Assembly: GCA_964496475.1 (NCBI GenBank)
Contig: CAZBZS010000037.1
Coordinates: 1-22,237 of the forward strand
Length of the DNA stretch: 22,237 bases
Origin: JASLPR01 sp964496475
GTDB lineage: Bacteria > Chloroflexota > UBA11872 > VXNJ01
Reading direction: 5' to 3'
Part shown: positions 14,663-20,922 of the stretch, piece after piece
How positions within the stretch are numbered: position 1 is the stretch's first letter
Layout: the number at the start of each line of letters is the position of its first letter
Position numbers and translations under genes: made by a program
The notes under the pieces: model-generated
What the model was told of the DNA's origin: nothing
Seen by the model: the letters and a program-made list of their open reading frames with translations, nothing else
Databases searched by the model: none

Positions 14663-15562
14663 ATGAGCGCAAAAACGGTTGGTTTCGTGGGCCTTGGAGT
14701 GATGGGACTGCCGATGGCGCGCAACGTCATCCGTGGTGGCCATGCGGTGGTGGGCTTCGATCTGAATACGGCCGTACTGAAGGAGCTGGCGGGGGCGGAC
14801 GGCCGGACGGCAGGCTCGCCGGCAGCGGCGGCGCGAGGGAGCGACCTGGTCATCACGATGGTGCCGAGTCCGGAGGACGTGGAGGAGGCGGTGCTGGGGG
14901 CGGACGGAATCGCGCACGGGGTCGAAGGCGGGGCGGTGGTGGTGGTGATGAGCACGATCGACCCGCCCAGCTCGATCCGGGTGCATGACCGGCTGCGGGA
15001 GCGCGGGATTCGCATGATTGAGGCCCCGGTGACACGGTCGTCGCAGCACGCGATCGACGGCGAACTGGGCATCCTGGTAGGCGGCGCGGCGGAGGACCTG
15101 GAAGCGGCGCGGCCGGTACTGGAATGTATAGGCTCGGACATCACCCACTGCGGTCCTATCGGCACAGGATCGGCCATGAAGCTGGTGAACAACATGCTGT
15201 CGATGACGATCCAGGTGGCGACCGGTGAGGCGCTGACCTACGGACTGAAGGCGGGACTTTCGCTGGAAACTCTGCACGAGGTGCTCGGCGGAACAGCAGC
15301 CTCGAATGCGGCGTTGCACGGTCCGATGAAGGATGTGGCGCGGCGGTATTTTGAGCCGGGCTTCATGATGCGACTGGGTCAAAAGGATATGCGGCTGGCG
15401 GTGAAGTATGCGTCGGAACTGGGGGCGATGGCGCATCTGGGGTCGGTGACACACCAGATGCTGGCGCAGGCCAACGCGCGCGGCTATGGAGAGGAGGACA
15501 CCACCGCGGTAGCGAAGCTGTACGAAGAAGCGGCGGGCGTAGAGATCCGGCAAGGGGTTTAG
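14663..15562 (+). CDS. Beta-hydroxyacid dehydrogenase (3-hydroxyisobutyrate dehydrogenase family)
   Basis: A 299-residue NAD(P)-dependent dehydrogenase of short hydroxy-acids. The Rossmann motif GFVGLGVMGLPMARN is at residues 6-20, ITMVPSPEDV follows, and catalytic Lys173 sits in GSAMKLVNNML. The substrate loop, usually DAPVSGG, reads EAPVTRSSQ with Arg125. That resembles the VGRTS loop of sulfolactaldehyde reductase YihU, as I recall it, whose Arg binds the sulfonate. The substrate may therefore bear an extra anionic group, and threonate, tartronate semialdehyde or sulfolactaldehyde are candidates. The frame is open further upstream, but homologues begin just before the Rossmann motif, hence ATG 14663. 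It diverges from the sulfatase-PfkB pair and converges on the lyase gene. Confidence 0.9.
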   Translation: MSAKTVGFVGLGVMGLPMARNVIRGGHAVVGFDLNTAVLKELAGADGRTAGSPAAAARGSDLVITMVPSPEDVEEAVLGADGIAHGVEGGAVVVVMSTIDPPSSIRVHDRLRERGIRMIEAPVTRSSQHAIDGELGILVGGAAEDLEAARPVLECIGSDITHCGPIGTGSAMKLVNNMLSMTIQVATGEALTYGLKAGLSLETLHEVLGGTAASNAALHGPMKDVARRYFEPGFMMRLGQKDMRLAVKYASELGAMAHLGSVTHQMLAQANARGYGEEDTTAVAKLYEEAAGVEIRQGV

Positions 15563-15584
15563 GCCTGGCGTCTACTGTCGGCCG

Positions 15585-16979
15585 CTATGTCCTGACGCCC
15601 GGGTCGGTCATGCGGCCGGGGTCGAGGCCTTTGGCAAGCTCTTCGTCAGATAGATCGGTCAGTCGCCGCGCCACCTCTGGGACCGTCTCGCCCGTGCGGA
15701 CAGCCTCTTTGGCGATCTCGGCCGCGGCCGCGTAGCCGATGCGCGGCGAGAGGGCGGTGGCGAGCATGGTGTTGCGGCCGAGCCAGAAATTGGTCATCTC
15801 CTCGTCGGCCTCAAGATCGCGCACGCAGCGCTCGGCGAATTCGCGGCATCCGTTGGCGAGTATCTCGAGCGACTGGGGCAGGTTGTAGGCGATGGCAGGC
15901 ATCATGACGTTGAGTTCCATCTGCCCGGCCGCGGCCGCGGCCGCGATGGTGGCGTCGTTGCCGAATACCTGATAGCAGATGATGTTGAGGCACTCGGCCA
16001 GGACCGGGTTTACTTTGCCGGGCATGATCGAGGAGCCGTGCTGGATGGCCGGGAGCTTGATTTCAGCGAGGCCGGTGCGGGGACCGGAACTGAGGAGCCG
16101 AAAGTCGTTGGCGATGCGGCTGAGATCGACCGCCAGATCGCGCAGCGAGCCGGAGAGCCGGGCGAAGCGGGCCATGCTTTGCATGGAGTAGAAGAGGTTC
16201 TCAGAGCGACGGACGGTCATTCCGCTTTCTTCGCCGATAACCTCGATCACGCGCTCCTGGTAGGCCGGCTCGGCGTTTAGCCCGGTGCCGACCGCGCTGC
16301 CGCCGAGGCTGAGTTCTTGGACATCGACTTCGGCCTGGCGGATGGCCTTGGCGTGGCGCTGGATGGCCGTGGCATAGCCCGAGAACTCCTGGCCCAGGCG
16401 GATCGGGGTCGCGTCCTGCAGGTGCGTCCGGCCGGTTTTAACTATGTCGTGCCAGTCGGCAGCTTTGAGGCTGAACTGGACTTCGAGCAGTTCGAGGGCG
16501 GAGTACAGGACGGGGAGCAGTTTGAGGGCCGCCAGAGCGATCGCGGTGGGGATGACGTCGTTGGTCGACTGCGCCATATTGACGTGGTCGTTGGGGTGCA
16601 CAGGATCGTAGGCGCCGCGCTCACCGCCCAGTAACTCGTTGGCGCGGTTGGCGATGACCTCGTTAACGTTCATGTGGTGGGAGACGCCCGCACCGGCCTG
16701 GAAGACATCAACAATGAACTGGTCGTCGTGGTCGCCGTTGAGAACCTCGTCGGATGCGCGGACGATGGCGTCGGCAAGCCGGGCTTCAAGTCGGCCGGTG
16801 TCCTTGTGGGTTCTCGCGGCGGCCTTCTTAATCAGCGTGACCGCCCAAACGAAGGCGGGGTGCGGGCCGATCCCGCTCATCGGAAAGTTGTGCACGGCGC
16901 GCAGGGTCTGGATGCCGTAGAGGGCCTCGGCGGGGACTTCGAGTTCGCCCAGCGAGTCCTTCTCGGTGCGGGTGGTCAT
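15585..16979 (-). CDS. Aspartase/fumarase-family lyase (aspartate ammonia-lyase-like)
   Basis: A 464-residue enzyme of the fumarase II/aspartase superfamily, tetrameric in known members, that eliminates ammonia or water to give fumarate. The three conserved regions are visible: TGRTHLQDATPIRLGQEF, HPNDHVNMAQSTND, and the flexible catalytic loop GSSIMPGKVNP at 315-325. The N-terminal GIQTLRAVHNFPMSG favours the aspartase side; HPNDHVNM is closer to fumarase. The segment AGAGVSHHMNVNEVIANRAN differs from the usual STNMNANEV and leaves the exact substrate open. Start is ATG 16977-16979, with AAAGGAG 7 nt upstream; the frame is open to 17069 but without a better start. The FAH-family gene lies 93 bp upstream on the same strand. 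Confidence 0.88.
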   Translation of the reverse strand: MTTRTEKDSLGELEVPAEALYGIQTLRAVHNFPMSGIGPHPAFVWAVTLIKKAAARTHKDTGRLEARLADAIVRASDEVLNGDHDDQFIVDVFQAGAGVSHHMNVNEVIANRANELLGGERGAYDPVHPNDHVNMAQSTNDVIPTAIALAALKLLPVLYSALELLEVQFSLKAADWHDIVKTGRTHLQDATPIRLGQEFSGYATAIQRHAKAIRQAEVDVQELSLGGSAVGTGLNAEPAYQERVIEVIGEESGMTVRRSENLFYSMQSMARFARLSGSLRDLAVDLSRIANDFRLLSSGPRTGLAEIKLPAIQHGSSIMPGKVNPVLAECLNIICYQVFGNDATIAAAAAAGQMELNVMMPAIAYNLPQSLEILANGCREFAERCVRDLEADEEMTNFWLGRNTMLATALSPRIGYAAAAEIAKEAVRTGETVPEVARRLTDLSDEELAKGLDPGRMTDPGVRT

Positions 16980-16986
16980 AACGATG

Positions 16987-16993
16987 CTCCTTT
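16987..16993 (-). promoter_or_regulatory. Ribosome binding site deciding the lyase start
   Basis: On the minus strand this reads AAAGGAG, 7 nt before ATG 16977-16979. It rejects the longer reading frame that extends to 17069. Confidence 0.8.
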
Positions 16994-17072
16994 CGGGCGC
17001 GATACCACGCCGACAGCCTGCGGAAAGTTTAGTCGCTCGGCGGGCTCTGGCCACCGATGCCAGTGGCAATTT

Positions 17073-17834
17073 TTAGAGGTGCTCGACCGTGTTCCGGAGG
17101 ATGCCGACATCCTGAACTTCGACTTCGACGATGTCGCCATGATTCATCGGACCGGTGGTGCCGGGAGTTCCAGTGAAGATGAGGTCGCCGGGTTCGAGGG
17201 CCATGTATTGGGAAATGTAGGCGATGCATTCGTCGATGGGGAAGACGAGCTGGGAAGTGTTTCCCTGTTGCACCGTCTTGCCATTGAGGCGGGTTTCCAA
17301 GTCGAGGCTGTCGTACTTTAGGTCGGTCACGATGGCGGGTCCGAACGGGGAGAAGGTGTCCGCGGATTTGGCGCGCCACCACTGGGTGTCCTTGTCGTTG
17401 CCGCCCTGCCAGGCGCGCTCACTCACATCGTTGGCGCAGCAGACACCGAGAATGTGGCTGCGCGCATCGGCAGCGGAGATGTGGGAGGTGCGGCGGCCGA
17501 TGACGATGGCGACCTCGCCTTCATAGTGGGTGTTGGTGCTGTCGGCGGGCAGAATAATAGCGGCTTCGGGATCGAGCGCCGACGAGGGCGCGGCCAAGAA
17601 GGGCTGGGGGCGAAGGTTCAGCGGACGGCCGCCGGCATGGCTGGCGTAGTTGACGGCTAGATTGACAATTATGGTCGGGACTGTGGGGTGCAGTAGGCGC
17701 GCGGTAGAGAGGGGATCCCGGTCGCCGGTGCGGGTGGGACCGGTGAAGAAGTCACCGGCGAAGCGGTGGATGTAGTCGCCGTCCAGCTCTCCTTGAAAGA
17801 TGCCGGCGGCGATTTCGTAGCGGATCAGCTTCAC
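17073..17834 (-). CDS. Fumarylacetoacetate hydrolase (FAH)-family protein
   Basis: A 253-residue FAH-fold enzyme. Members hydrolyse, decarboxylate or hydrate beta-diketo and 2-keto acids using Mg or Mn. Metal ligands E105 and E107 (HYEGEVAIVIG) and D136 (CANDVSER), and K156 (KSADTFSPFGP), are all present. The C-terminus GDLIFTGTPGTTGPMNHGD is typical. Start is GTG 17832-17834, with GGAG 7 nt upstream; a longer frame lacks such support. The aspartase-like gene follows by 93 bp on the same strand. Fumarate- and oxaloacetate-related substrates (acylpyruvates, oxaloacetate) would fit that neighbour but are not shown. A second FAH-family gene begins to appear at the right edge of the window. Confidence 0.9.
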   Translation of the reverse strand: MKLIRYEIAAGIFQGELDGDYIHRFAGDFFTGPTRTGDRDPLSTARLLHPTVPTIIVNLAVNYASHAGGRPLNLRPQPFLAAPSSALDPEAAIILPADSTNTHYEGEVAIVIGRRTSHISAADARSHILGVCCANDVSERAWQGGNDKDTQWWRAKSADTFSPFGPAIVTDLKYDSLDLETRLNGKTVQQGNTSQLVFPIDECIAYISQYMALEPGDLIFTGTPGTTGPMNHGDIVEVEVQDVGILRNTVEHL

Positions 17835-17841
17835 AAAGCAA

Positions 17842-17845
17842 CTCC
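17842..17845 (-). promoter_or_regulatory. Ribosome binding site for the GTG start of the FAH gene
   Basis: GGAG on the minus strand, 7 nt before GTG 17832-17834. Confidence 0.6.
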
Positions 17846-18085
17846 GTTTAGTGGGCGGCACGAATCCACCCTCAATTTACCGGCGCCGGGTTGGGCGGTC
17901 TCGGCCTGCCCAGGGTCGGTGTAAATCGAATGTGCTGTAGGACGACCAGGAGCTGACGGGACCGCCGACGGTGATTCTGGCTACCCGATTGACCTTCATG
18001 GTGCGTCCCTGCCCAGGTGAACCCCGACCCGCTCTCACGCCCCAGCGTTTAGTGCGGCTGGCGGCTCCGGCGTGCGGTACGGCGG
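17846..18085. other. Spacer between tRNA-Pro and FAH gene
   Basis: About 240 bp downstream of the tRNA on the minus strand. It should contain the FAH promoter. A 40-codon frame beginning MKVNRVARITVGG (minus, from 18000) is unsupported. No integrase gene or tRNA-derived repeat marking an attachment site was seen. Confidence 0.3.
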
Positions 18086-18159
18086 TCGGGGCGACAGGAT
18101 TTGAACCTGCGACCACTTCAACCCCATTGAAGTGCGCTACCAGACTGCGCTACGCCCCG
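18086..18159 (-). tRNA. tRNA-Pro (anticodon GGG)
   Basis: The minus strand folds as a standard cloverleaf. Acceptor arms CGGGGCG and CGCCCCG pair over 7 bp, with discriminator A. The D-arm region begins TAGCGCAGTCTGGTAGCGC. The anticodon stem CTTCA/TGAAG encloses loop ATGGGGT, giving anticodon GGG (18123-18125). The T-arm contains GGTTCAAATCC. The CCA end is not encoded. It lies 34 bp downstream of the second glycosyltransferase gene on the same strand. Confidence 0.97.
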
Positions 18160-18193
18160 CAGTTGGGCGAGTGTATCAGACGAAGAGGGTGAT

Positions 18194-19204
18194 TCAGGGT
18201 GCATCTGGAGGGGGGCGATGAGCAAGAATCCGGCGCAGGCGACGGTAGCGAAACAGCAGGCTCCAGGGGGTCCGGAACCATTCGGTGATCTGGGTGTATT
18301 GAGACCAAGAGAGGACGCGCTGGGAGTGGATACGGCGACGCTTGGACCAGGCCTGGCGCCAATGGATAAGCGCCGAAATCCGCCCTCGCAGGACAGCGAG
18401 ATCGCGGCTGCGAAGGAGGGTCAGAGGGATGGCTGCGAGATCGTAGAGCGCAATCAATGGAGCGAGGTAGAGCAACTGAGGCATAGGGTAATTCTTGAGG
18501 ATGGTCCAAACTTTGTTTCGACCGAGATGGAAGCTTTTGAATGGCGAGCCCTCGCCTCCGGTAGCGGAATGCTCGTGGCGAACGGTGGCTTCGGCGACAA
18601 ACAGGCAGCGCCAGCCGGCCAGTCGGGCGCGCCAGGCGAGATCGACGTCTTCTAGATAGGCGAAGAAGGACTCGTCGAAGTCACCCACGTCGTCGAAGAG
18701 TTCACGCCGGAACAGAGCGGCTCCGGCCGAGGGGCCAAAGACCTCGCCGCTGGGTCCGGCGTCTTGGTCGCCGACGCGACGGTCCCAGGCGATGCCGGCT
18801 CGGTCCAAGGAGATACCGGCGGAGTTGATGATGGCAGGATCGTGGGCGAATACCATGCGGCTGGCGAACATGCCGTAGGCGGGATGCGATTCGGCGGCGG
18901 CTTCGAGAGCCGCGAGCCAGTCGGGCTCGGGGGAGGCATCGTTGTTGAGGAATGCGATGAAAGGGGTGGAGGTGGCGGCGATGATGCGGTTGTTGGCGGC
19001 GGCGAAACCGGGATTTCCCTCAAGACGGAGGACACTGACCTGCGGGTACTTTAAGCGGAGCAAGTCGAGGCTACCGTCGGTAGACCCGCCGTCGGCCAGC
19101 ACGATCTGGTAGTTGGAGTCTCGTTGGGCCATGACGGCTGGAAGATGCCGCTGTAGGAGATGGCTGCCGTTGTAGTTGACGATAGCTACGGTGGTGCGAG
19201 TCAA
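18194..19204 (-). CDS. Family 2 glycosyltransferase (rhamnosyltransferase/WcaA type)
   Basis: A 336-residue GT-A enzyme for cell-surface glycan assembly. Motifs in order: IVNYNGSHLL (8-17), the nucleotide site ADGGSTDGS (37-45), GNPGFAAANN (63-72), FLNNDASPEPDW with the metal-binding NND at 87-89, and the acceptor-side EDVDLAWR (185-192). A hydrophobic stretch near residues 245-265 may anchor the protein at the inner face of the membrane; the C-terminus is strongly basic. Start is TTG 19202-19204, supported by GGAG 6 nt upstream and by homologue-like MTRTTVAIVNYN. The Shine-Dalgarno lies inside an inverted repeat. Donor and acceptor sugars are unknown. Confidence 0.92.
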   Translation of the reverse strand: MTRTTVAIVNYNGSHLLQRHLPAVMAQRDSNYQIVLADGGSTDGSLDLLRLKYPQVSVLRLEGNPGFAAANNRIIAATSTPFIAFLNNDASPEPDWLAALEAAAESHPAYGMFASRMVFAHDPAIINSAGISLDRAGIAWDRRVGDQDAGPSGEVFGPSAGAALFRRELFDDVGDFDESFFAYLEDVDLAWRARLAGWRCLFVAEATVRHEHSATGGEGSPFKSFHLGRNKVWTILKNYPMPQLLYLAPLIALYDLAAIPLTLLRSRDLAVLRGRISALIHWRQAWSKRRRIHSQRVLSWSQYTQITEWFRTPWSLLFRYRRLRRILAHRPPPDAP

Positions 19205-19207
19205 GGG

Positions 19208-19220
19208 ACTCTCCGAGAGT
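19208..19220 (-). promoter_or_regulatory. Inverted repeat overlapping the glycosyltransferase ribosome binding site
   Basis: ACTCTCcGAGAGT is a perfect 6+1+6 palindrome. In the mRNA it can form a 5-bp hairpin with loop CGG, partly covering the GGAG that precedes the TTG start. Confidence 0.45.
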
Positions 19221-19250
19221 TCACAGCAATTATGATGGCAGAGCTTCCGG

Positions 19251-19264
19251 GTTCAATCTTGAAC
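19251..19264. repeat. GTTCAA-TC-TTGAAC inverted repeat in divergent promoter region
   Basis: Perfect 6-bp arms with a 2-bp spacer, 47 bp from the glycosyltransferase start and 75 bp before the nuclease start. It has the shape of an operator (GTTC-N6-GAAC). Confidence 0.5.
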
Positions 19265-19282
19265 GAAGCCTGAGGCGCGAAG

Positions 19283-19312
19283 TTACGTGACGGACTTAGC
19301 GAAAAATATAAA
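19283..19312 (+). promoter_or_regulatory. Candidate promoter for the RecB-like nuclease gene
   Basis: TATAAA at 19307-19312 lies in an AT-rich patch in an otherwise GC-rich region, with TTACGT 18 nt upstream as a poor -35. It is about 27 bp before the start codon. Confidence 0.35.
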
Positions 19313-19339
19313 TAGGCACATCGGGAGAAGATACTAAAG

Positions 19340-20182
19340 ATGAGCGACCAGGCCGTGCCGCGGACGTTGTCGCCTACGCAATTTCGTGCCTACGCCCGCT
19401 GCCCGCTTGCGTACCGGTACCGGTTCCGAGAGAGGCGTCGCTCTTTGCCGACCCCGCCCTCGTTGCTGGGTCATGTGCTGCACTCGATGATGGAAGCGAA
19501 TTTCCGGGCGAAGAGAAGATCTCACTCCGATTTGAGCGGGCCGGACTTGGAAGCGATTTTTAACGAAGTTTGGGACCGGGAACTGCCGCCGGACGGAGAG
19601 GGCGCCCGGGCAACGCCTGAGGAATTCGCGGCGGCGCGGGAGATTGGATACACGGTGCTGGAATTCTTCCGGGAAACGGTTGCGCCTGAGATCACGCCGC
19701 ATCTGGTAGAGCACCGATTTCGATTCGCGATGGAAGGAATCTCGGTGCCGATAGTAGGGCAAGTCGATCTGGTAGATATGGACGGGACGGTGATCGATCA
19801 TAAGACGGCGGGCGGCCGATACGGGGCGCACTATCTGGATCACGATGTGCAACTGTTCTGCTATTCGCTGGGATACACGTTCGTGAGGGAAGGTATGCGG
19901 CTGCGAGAAGGCCAGATGCCGGCGGCGCGGCGGCTGTCGCCGGCTCGCGTGGATGTGATAGTCCGGGGCGAGGCGCCCGAATTGCAACGATTGACAATGA
20001 CGTATGACGAGGATGCTGTGGAGCGGATTGGGAGCACGATGCGGCGACTGGCGGCGGGAATATTCGCAGGCAAATTCGAGCCGTTCTGGGTTGACGATGA
20101 ACGGGAGGAAGGCTGGCGGACCTGCGAGAGCTGTGATTTCGAGACAATCTGCGACCGAAGCCTGTTAAAACAAGAAAACTGA
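19340..20182 (+). CDS. PD-(D/E)XK nuclease with Fe-S cluster (RecB/AddB/Cas4-like)
   Basis: A 280-residue single-domain nuclease of the RecB family. Motif II GQVDLVD has D143, motif III VIDHKTA has D153 and K155, and the QxxxY motif is Q171-Y175. Four Cys in the AddB/Cas4 pattern, C21 plus C262-x2-C265-x5-C271, should hold a [4Fe-4S] cluster that ties the two ends of the domain together. The N-terminal LSPTQFRAYARCPLAYRYRF is the classic entry motif. No helicase domain and no cas genes or CRISPR repeats are nearby, so it is a stand-alone PDDEXK_1 protein, likely acting in DNA repair or on DNA ends. Start is ATG, with GGGAGAAG about 9 nt upstream. Confidence 0.92.
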   Translation: MSDQAVPRTLSPTQFRAYARCPLAYRYRFRERRRSLPTPPSLLGHVLHSMMEANFRAKRRSHSDLSGPDLEAIFNEVWDRELPPDGEGARATPEEFAAAREIGYTVLEFFRETVAPEITPHLVEHRFRFAMEGISVPIVGQVDLVDMDGTVIDHKTAGGRYGAHYLDHDVQLFCYSLGYTFVREGMRLREGQMPAARRLSPARVDVIVRGEAPELQRLTMTYDEDAVERIGSTMRRLAAGIFAGKFEPFWVDDEREEGWRTCESCDFETICDRSLLKQEN

Positions 20183-20262
20183 GGATCTGTGACATTATTC
20201 CGATAATCGATACGTAGGCCCTTCCCTTGTGCGGGGGAATTTGCCGCGTCATTGCGACATCC

Positions 20263-20278
20263 TGCAGGGAGGCAGGAA
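20263..20278 (+). promoter_or_regulatory. 5'-UTR hairpin ahead of the YjfB-like gene
   Basis: CCTGC-agggag-GCAGG forms a 5-bp stem whose loop holds GGGAG, 20 bp before the start codon. It may shape the leader; function is unknown. Confidence 0.35.
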
Positions 20279-20297
20279 CGCAGCGAAGGGAAGTGCA

Positions 20298-20480
20298 ATG
20301 GTCACGTCAGTTGGCGCAAGCGCGTCTTTGCAGTCGATACGTGCGGCGTTGGCCGCGGTAACGATGCAGAGGTCGATGAATGCCGACGCTATTACGGTGT
20401 CCACTCTTCTCGCATCGATAGTGAGGCCCCAAACGGTCGGTGCGTCAGGAGTTGGCGGGAACGTAGACATCCAAGCCTAG
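20298..20480 (+). CDS. Small YjfB-like putative motility protein
   Basis: 60 residues, starting at ATG with AAGGGA 6 nt upstream. The layout resembles the YjfB family of small proteins: Ala/Ser-rich N-terminus, a central helix (LAAVTMQRSMNADAITVSTLL), then a short tail ending GGNVDIQA, close to the family's G..IDi.. ending. The link is by eye and moderate. YjfB proteins are reported in motile bacteria but have no firm function. No other flagellar gene is in the window. It is followed by about 80 bp of strongly structured sequence and a terminator, so this looks like a single-gene transcript. The frame is open upstream, but the ribosome site fixes this start. Confidence 0.55.
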   Translation: MVTSVGASASLQSIRAALAAVTMQRSMNADAITVSTLLASIVRPQTVGASGVGGNVDIQA

Positions 20481-20483
20481 AAC

Positions 20484-20557
20484 GGGCGCAAAGGCGCCGA
20501 TCCGAAGACACGGCTTCGGAAGGTCCCCGGCTGAAGAGTAGCCGAGGGTGGCCGGGG
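20484..20557 (+). ncRNA. Structured RNA element of unknown type after the YjfB-like gene
   Basis: Three stems are visible in series: GGCGC-AAAG-GCGCC (20485-20498), CCGAAG-acacgg-CTTCGG (20502-20519), and an outer CCCCGGC...GCCGGGG (20525-20557). Inside the last, CGGCT-gaagagt-AGCCG is an alternative hairpin that cannot coexist with the outer stem. This density of perfect stems between a stop codon and a terminator suggests a structured 3' UTR, small RNA or riboswitch-like switch. I could not match it to a named Rfam class. Confidence 0.4.
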
Positions 20558-20563
20558 TGAAGT

Positions 20564-20588
20564 GCGGTGTGCCACGGCCGCTTTTTTT
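20564..20588 (+). terminator. Rho-independent terminator
   Basis: A GC-rich hairpin (GCGGT...GCCGC with inner GT-gcc-AC and one bulged G) is followed directly by seven T. It ends the plus-strand transcript of the YjfB-like gene before the converging secG. Confidence 0.75.
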
Positions 20589-20643
20589 GCTTTCGGGGAG
20601 GATCGGGAAGGGGGTGAAAGGGGATCGCCCAGAGGCGGCGCTT

Positions 20644-20865
20644 TCAGGGTGTGACTTTGAAAGTGGCGATGGAGACGGTGAAAAAAGCGACAGCGACGAC
20701 GATCGTAAAGTTGAAGAGTAGACGCTCGGCGCCGCGCCGGGTGCTGTGAAAGGAATCGCTCTGACCGAAGGCTGCGCCGGCGCCACCCTGAGCCTGTTGG
20801 AGCAGGATGGCGATCATGAGCAGGATGGCCAGGGCCACCTGTACGATCTGGAAAATGGTTGCCAT
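20644..20865 (-). CDS. secG: Preprotein translocase subunit SecG
   Basis: A 73-residue inner-membrane protein of the SecYEG translocon that assists SecA-driven export. Two hydrophobic helices are clear, at about residues 4-24 and 48-68. Between them is the family loop GGAGAAFGQSDSFHSTRRGAE, close to the usual GG..aFG.....f..rrg.e pattern, just after LLQQAQ. Length is normal. Start is ATG with AAAGGA about 9 nt upstream. It lies 57 bp downstream of the DUF1537 kinase gene on the same strand and may share its transcript; no functional link is implied. Confidence 0.95.
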   Translation of the reverse strand: MATIFQIVQVALAILLMIAILLQQAQGGAGAAFGQSDSFHSTRRGAERLLFNFTIVVAVAFFTVSIATFKVTP

Positions 20866-20922
20866 GAGCGGGGTTCCTTTCAGCGGGCGATTATAGCAAC
20901 GGGATGGCAGAGGGAGCGGCTT

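Noticed and set aside
14453..15553. 366-codon minus-strand open frame opposite the dehydrogenase
   Set aside because: Low-complexity His/Arg-rich translation opposite an intact Rossmann-fold gene.
17877..18116. 79-codon minus-strand frame containing VAGSNPVAPT
   Set aside because: Its N-terminus is translated from the tRNA-Pro T-arm region, a well-known artefact of reading tRNA sequence as protein.
18086..18160. tRNA-Pro as an attachment site for an integrated element
   Set aside because: No integrase, no direct repeat of the tRNA 3' end and no island-like gene content nearby.
20481..20563. c-di-GMP-I (GEMM) riboswitch call for the RNA after the YjfB-like gene
   Set aside because: The GCGCAAAGG and AGTAGCC segments are suggestive, but the conserved 5' GGCAAACC and P2 tetraloop are missing and the element is not upstream of a gene. 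It is listed only as a structured RNA of unknown type.
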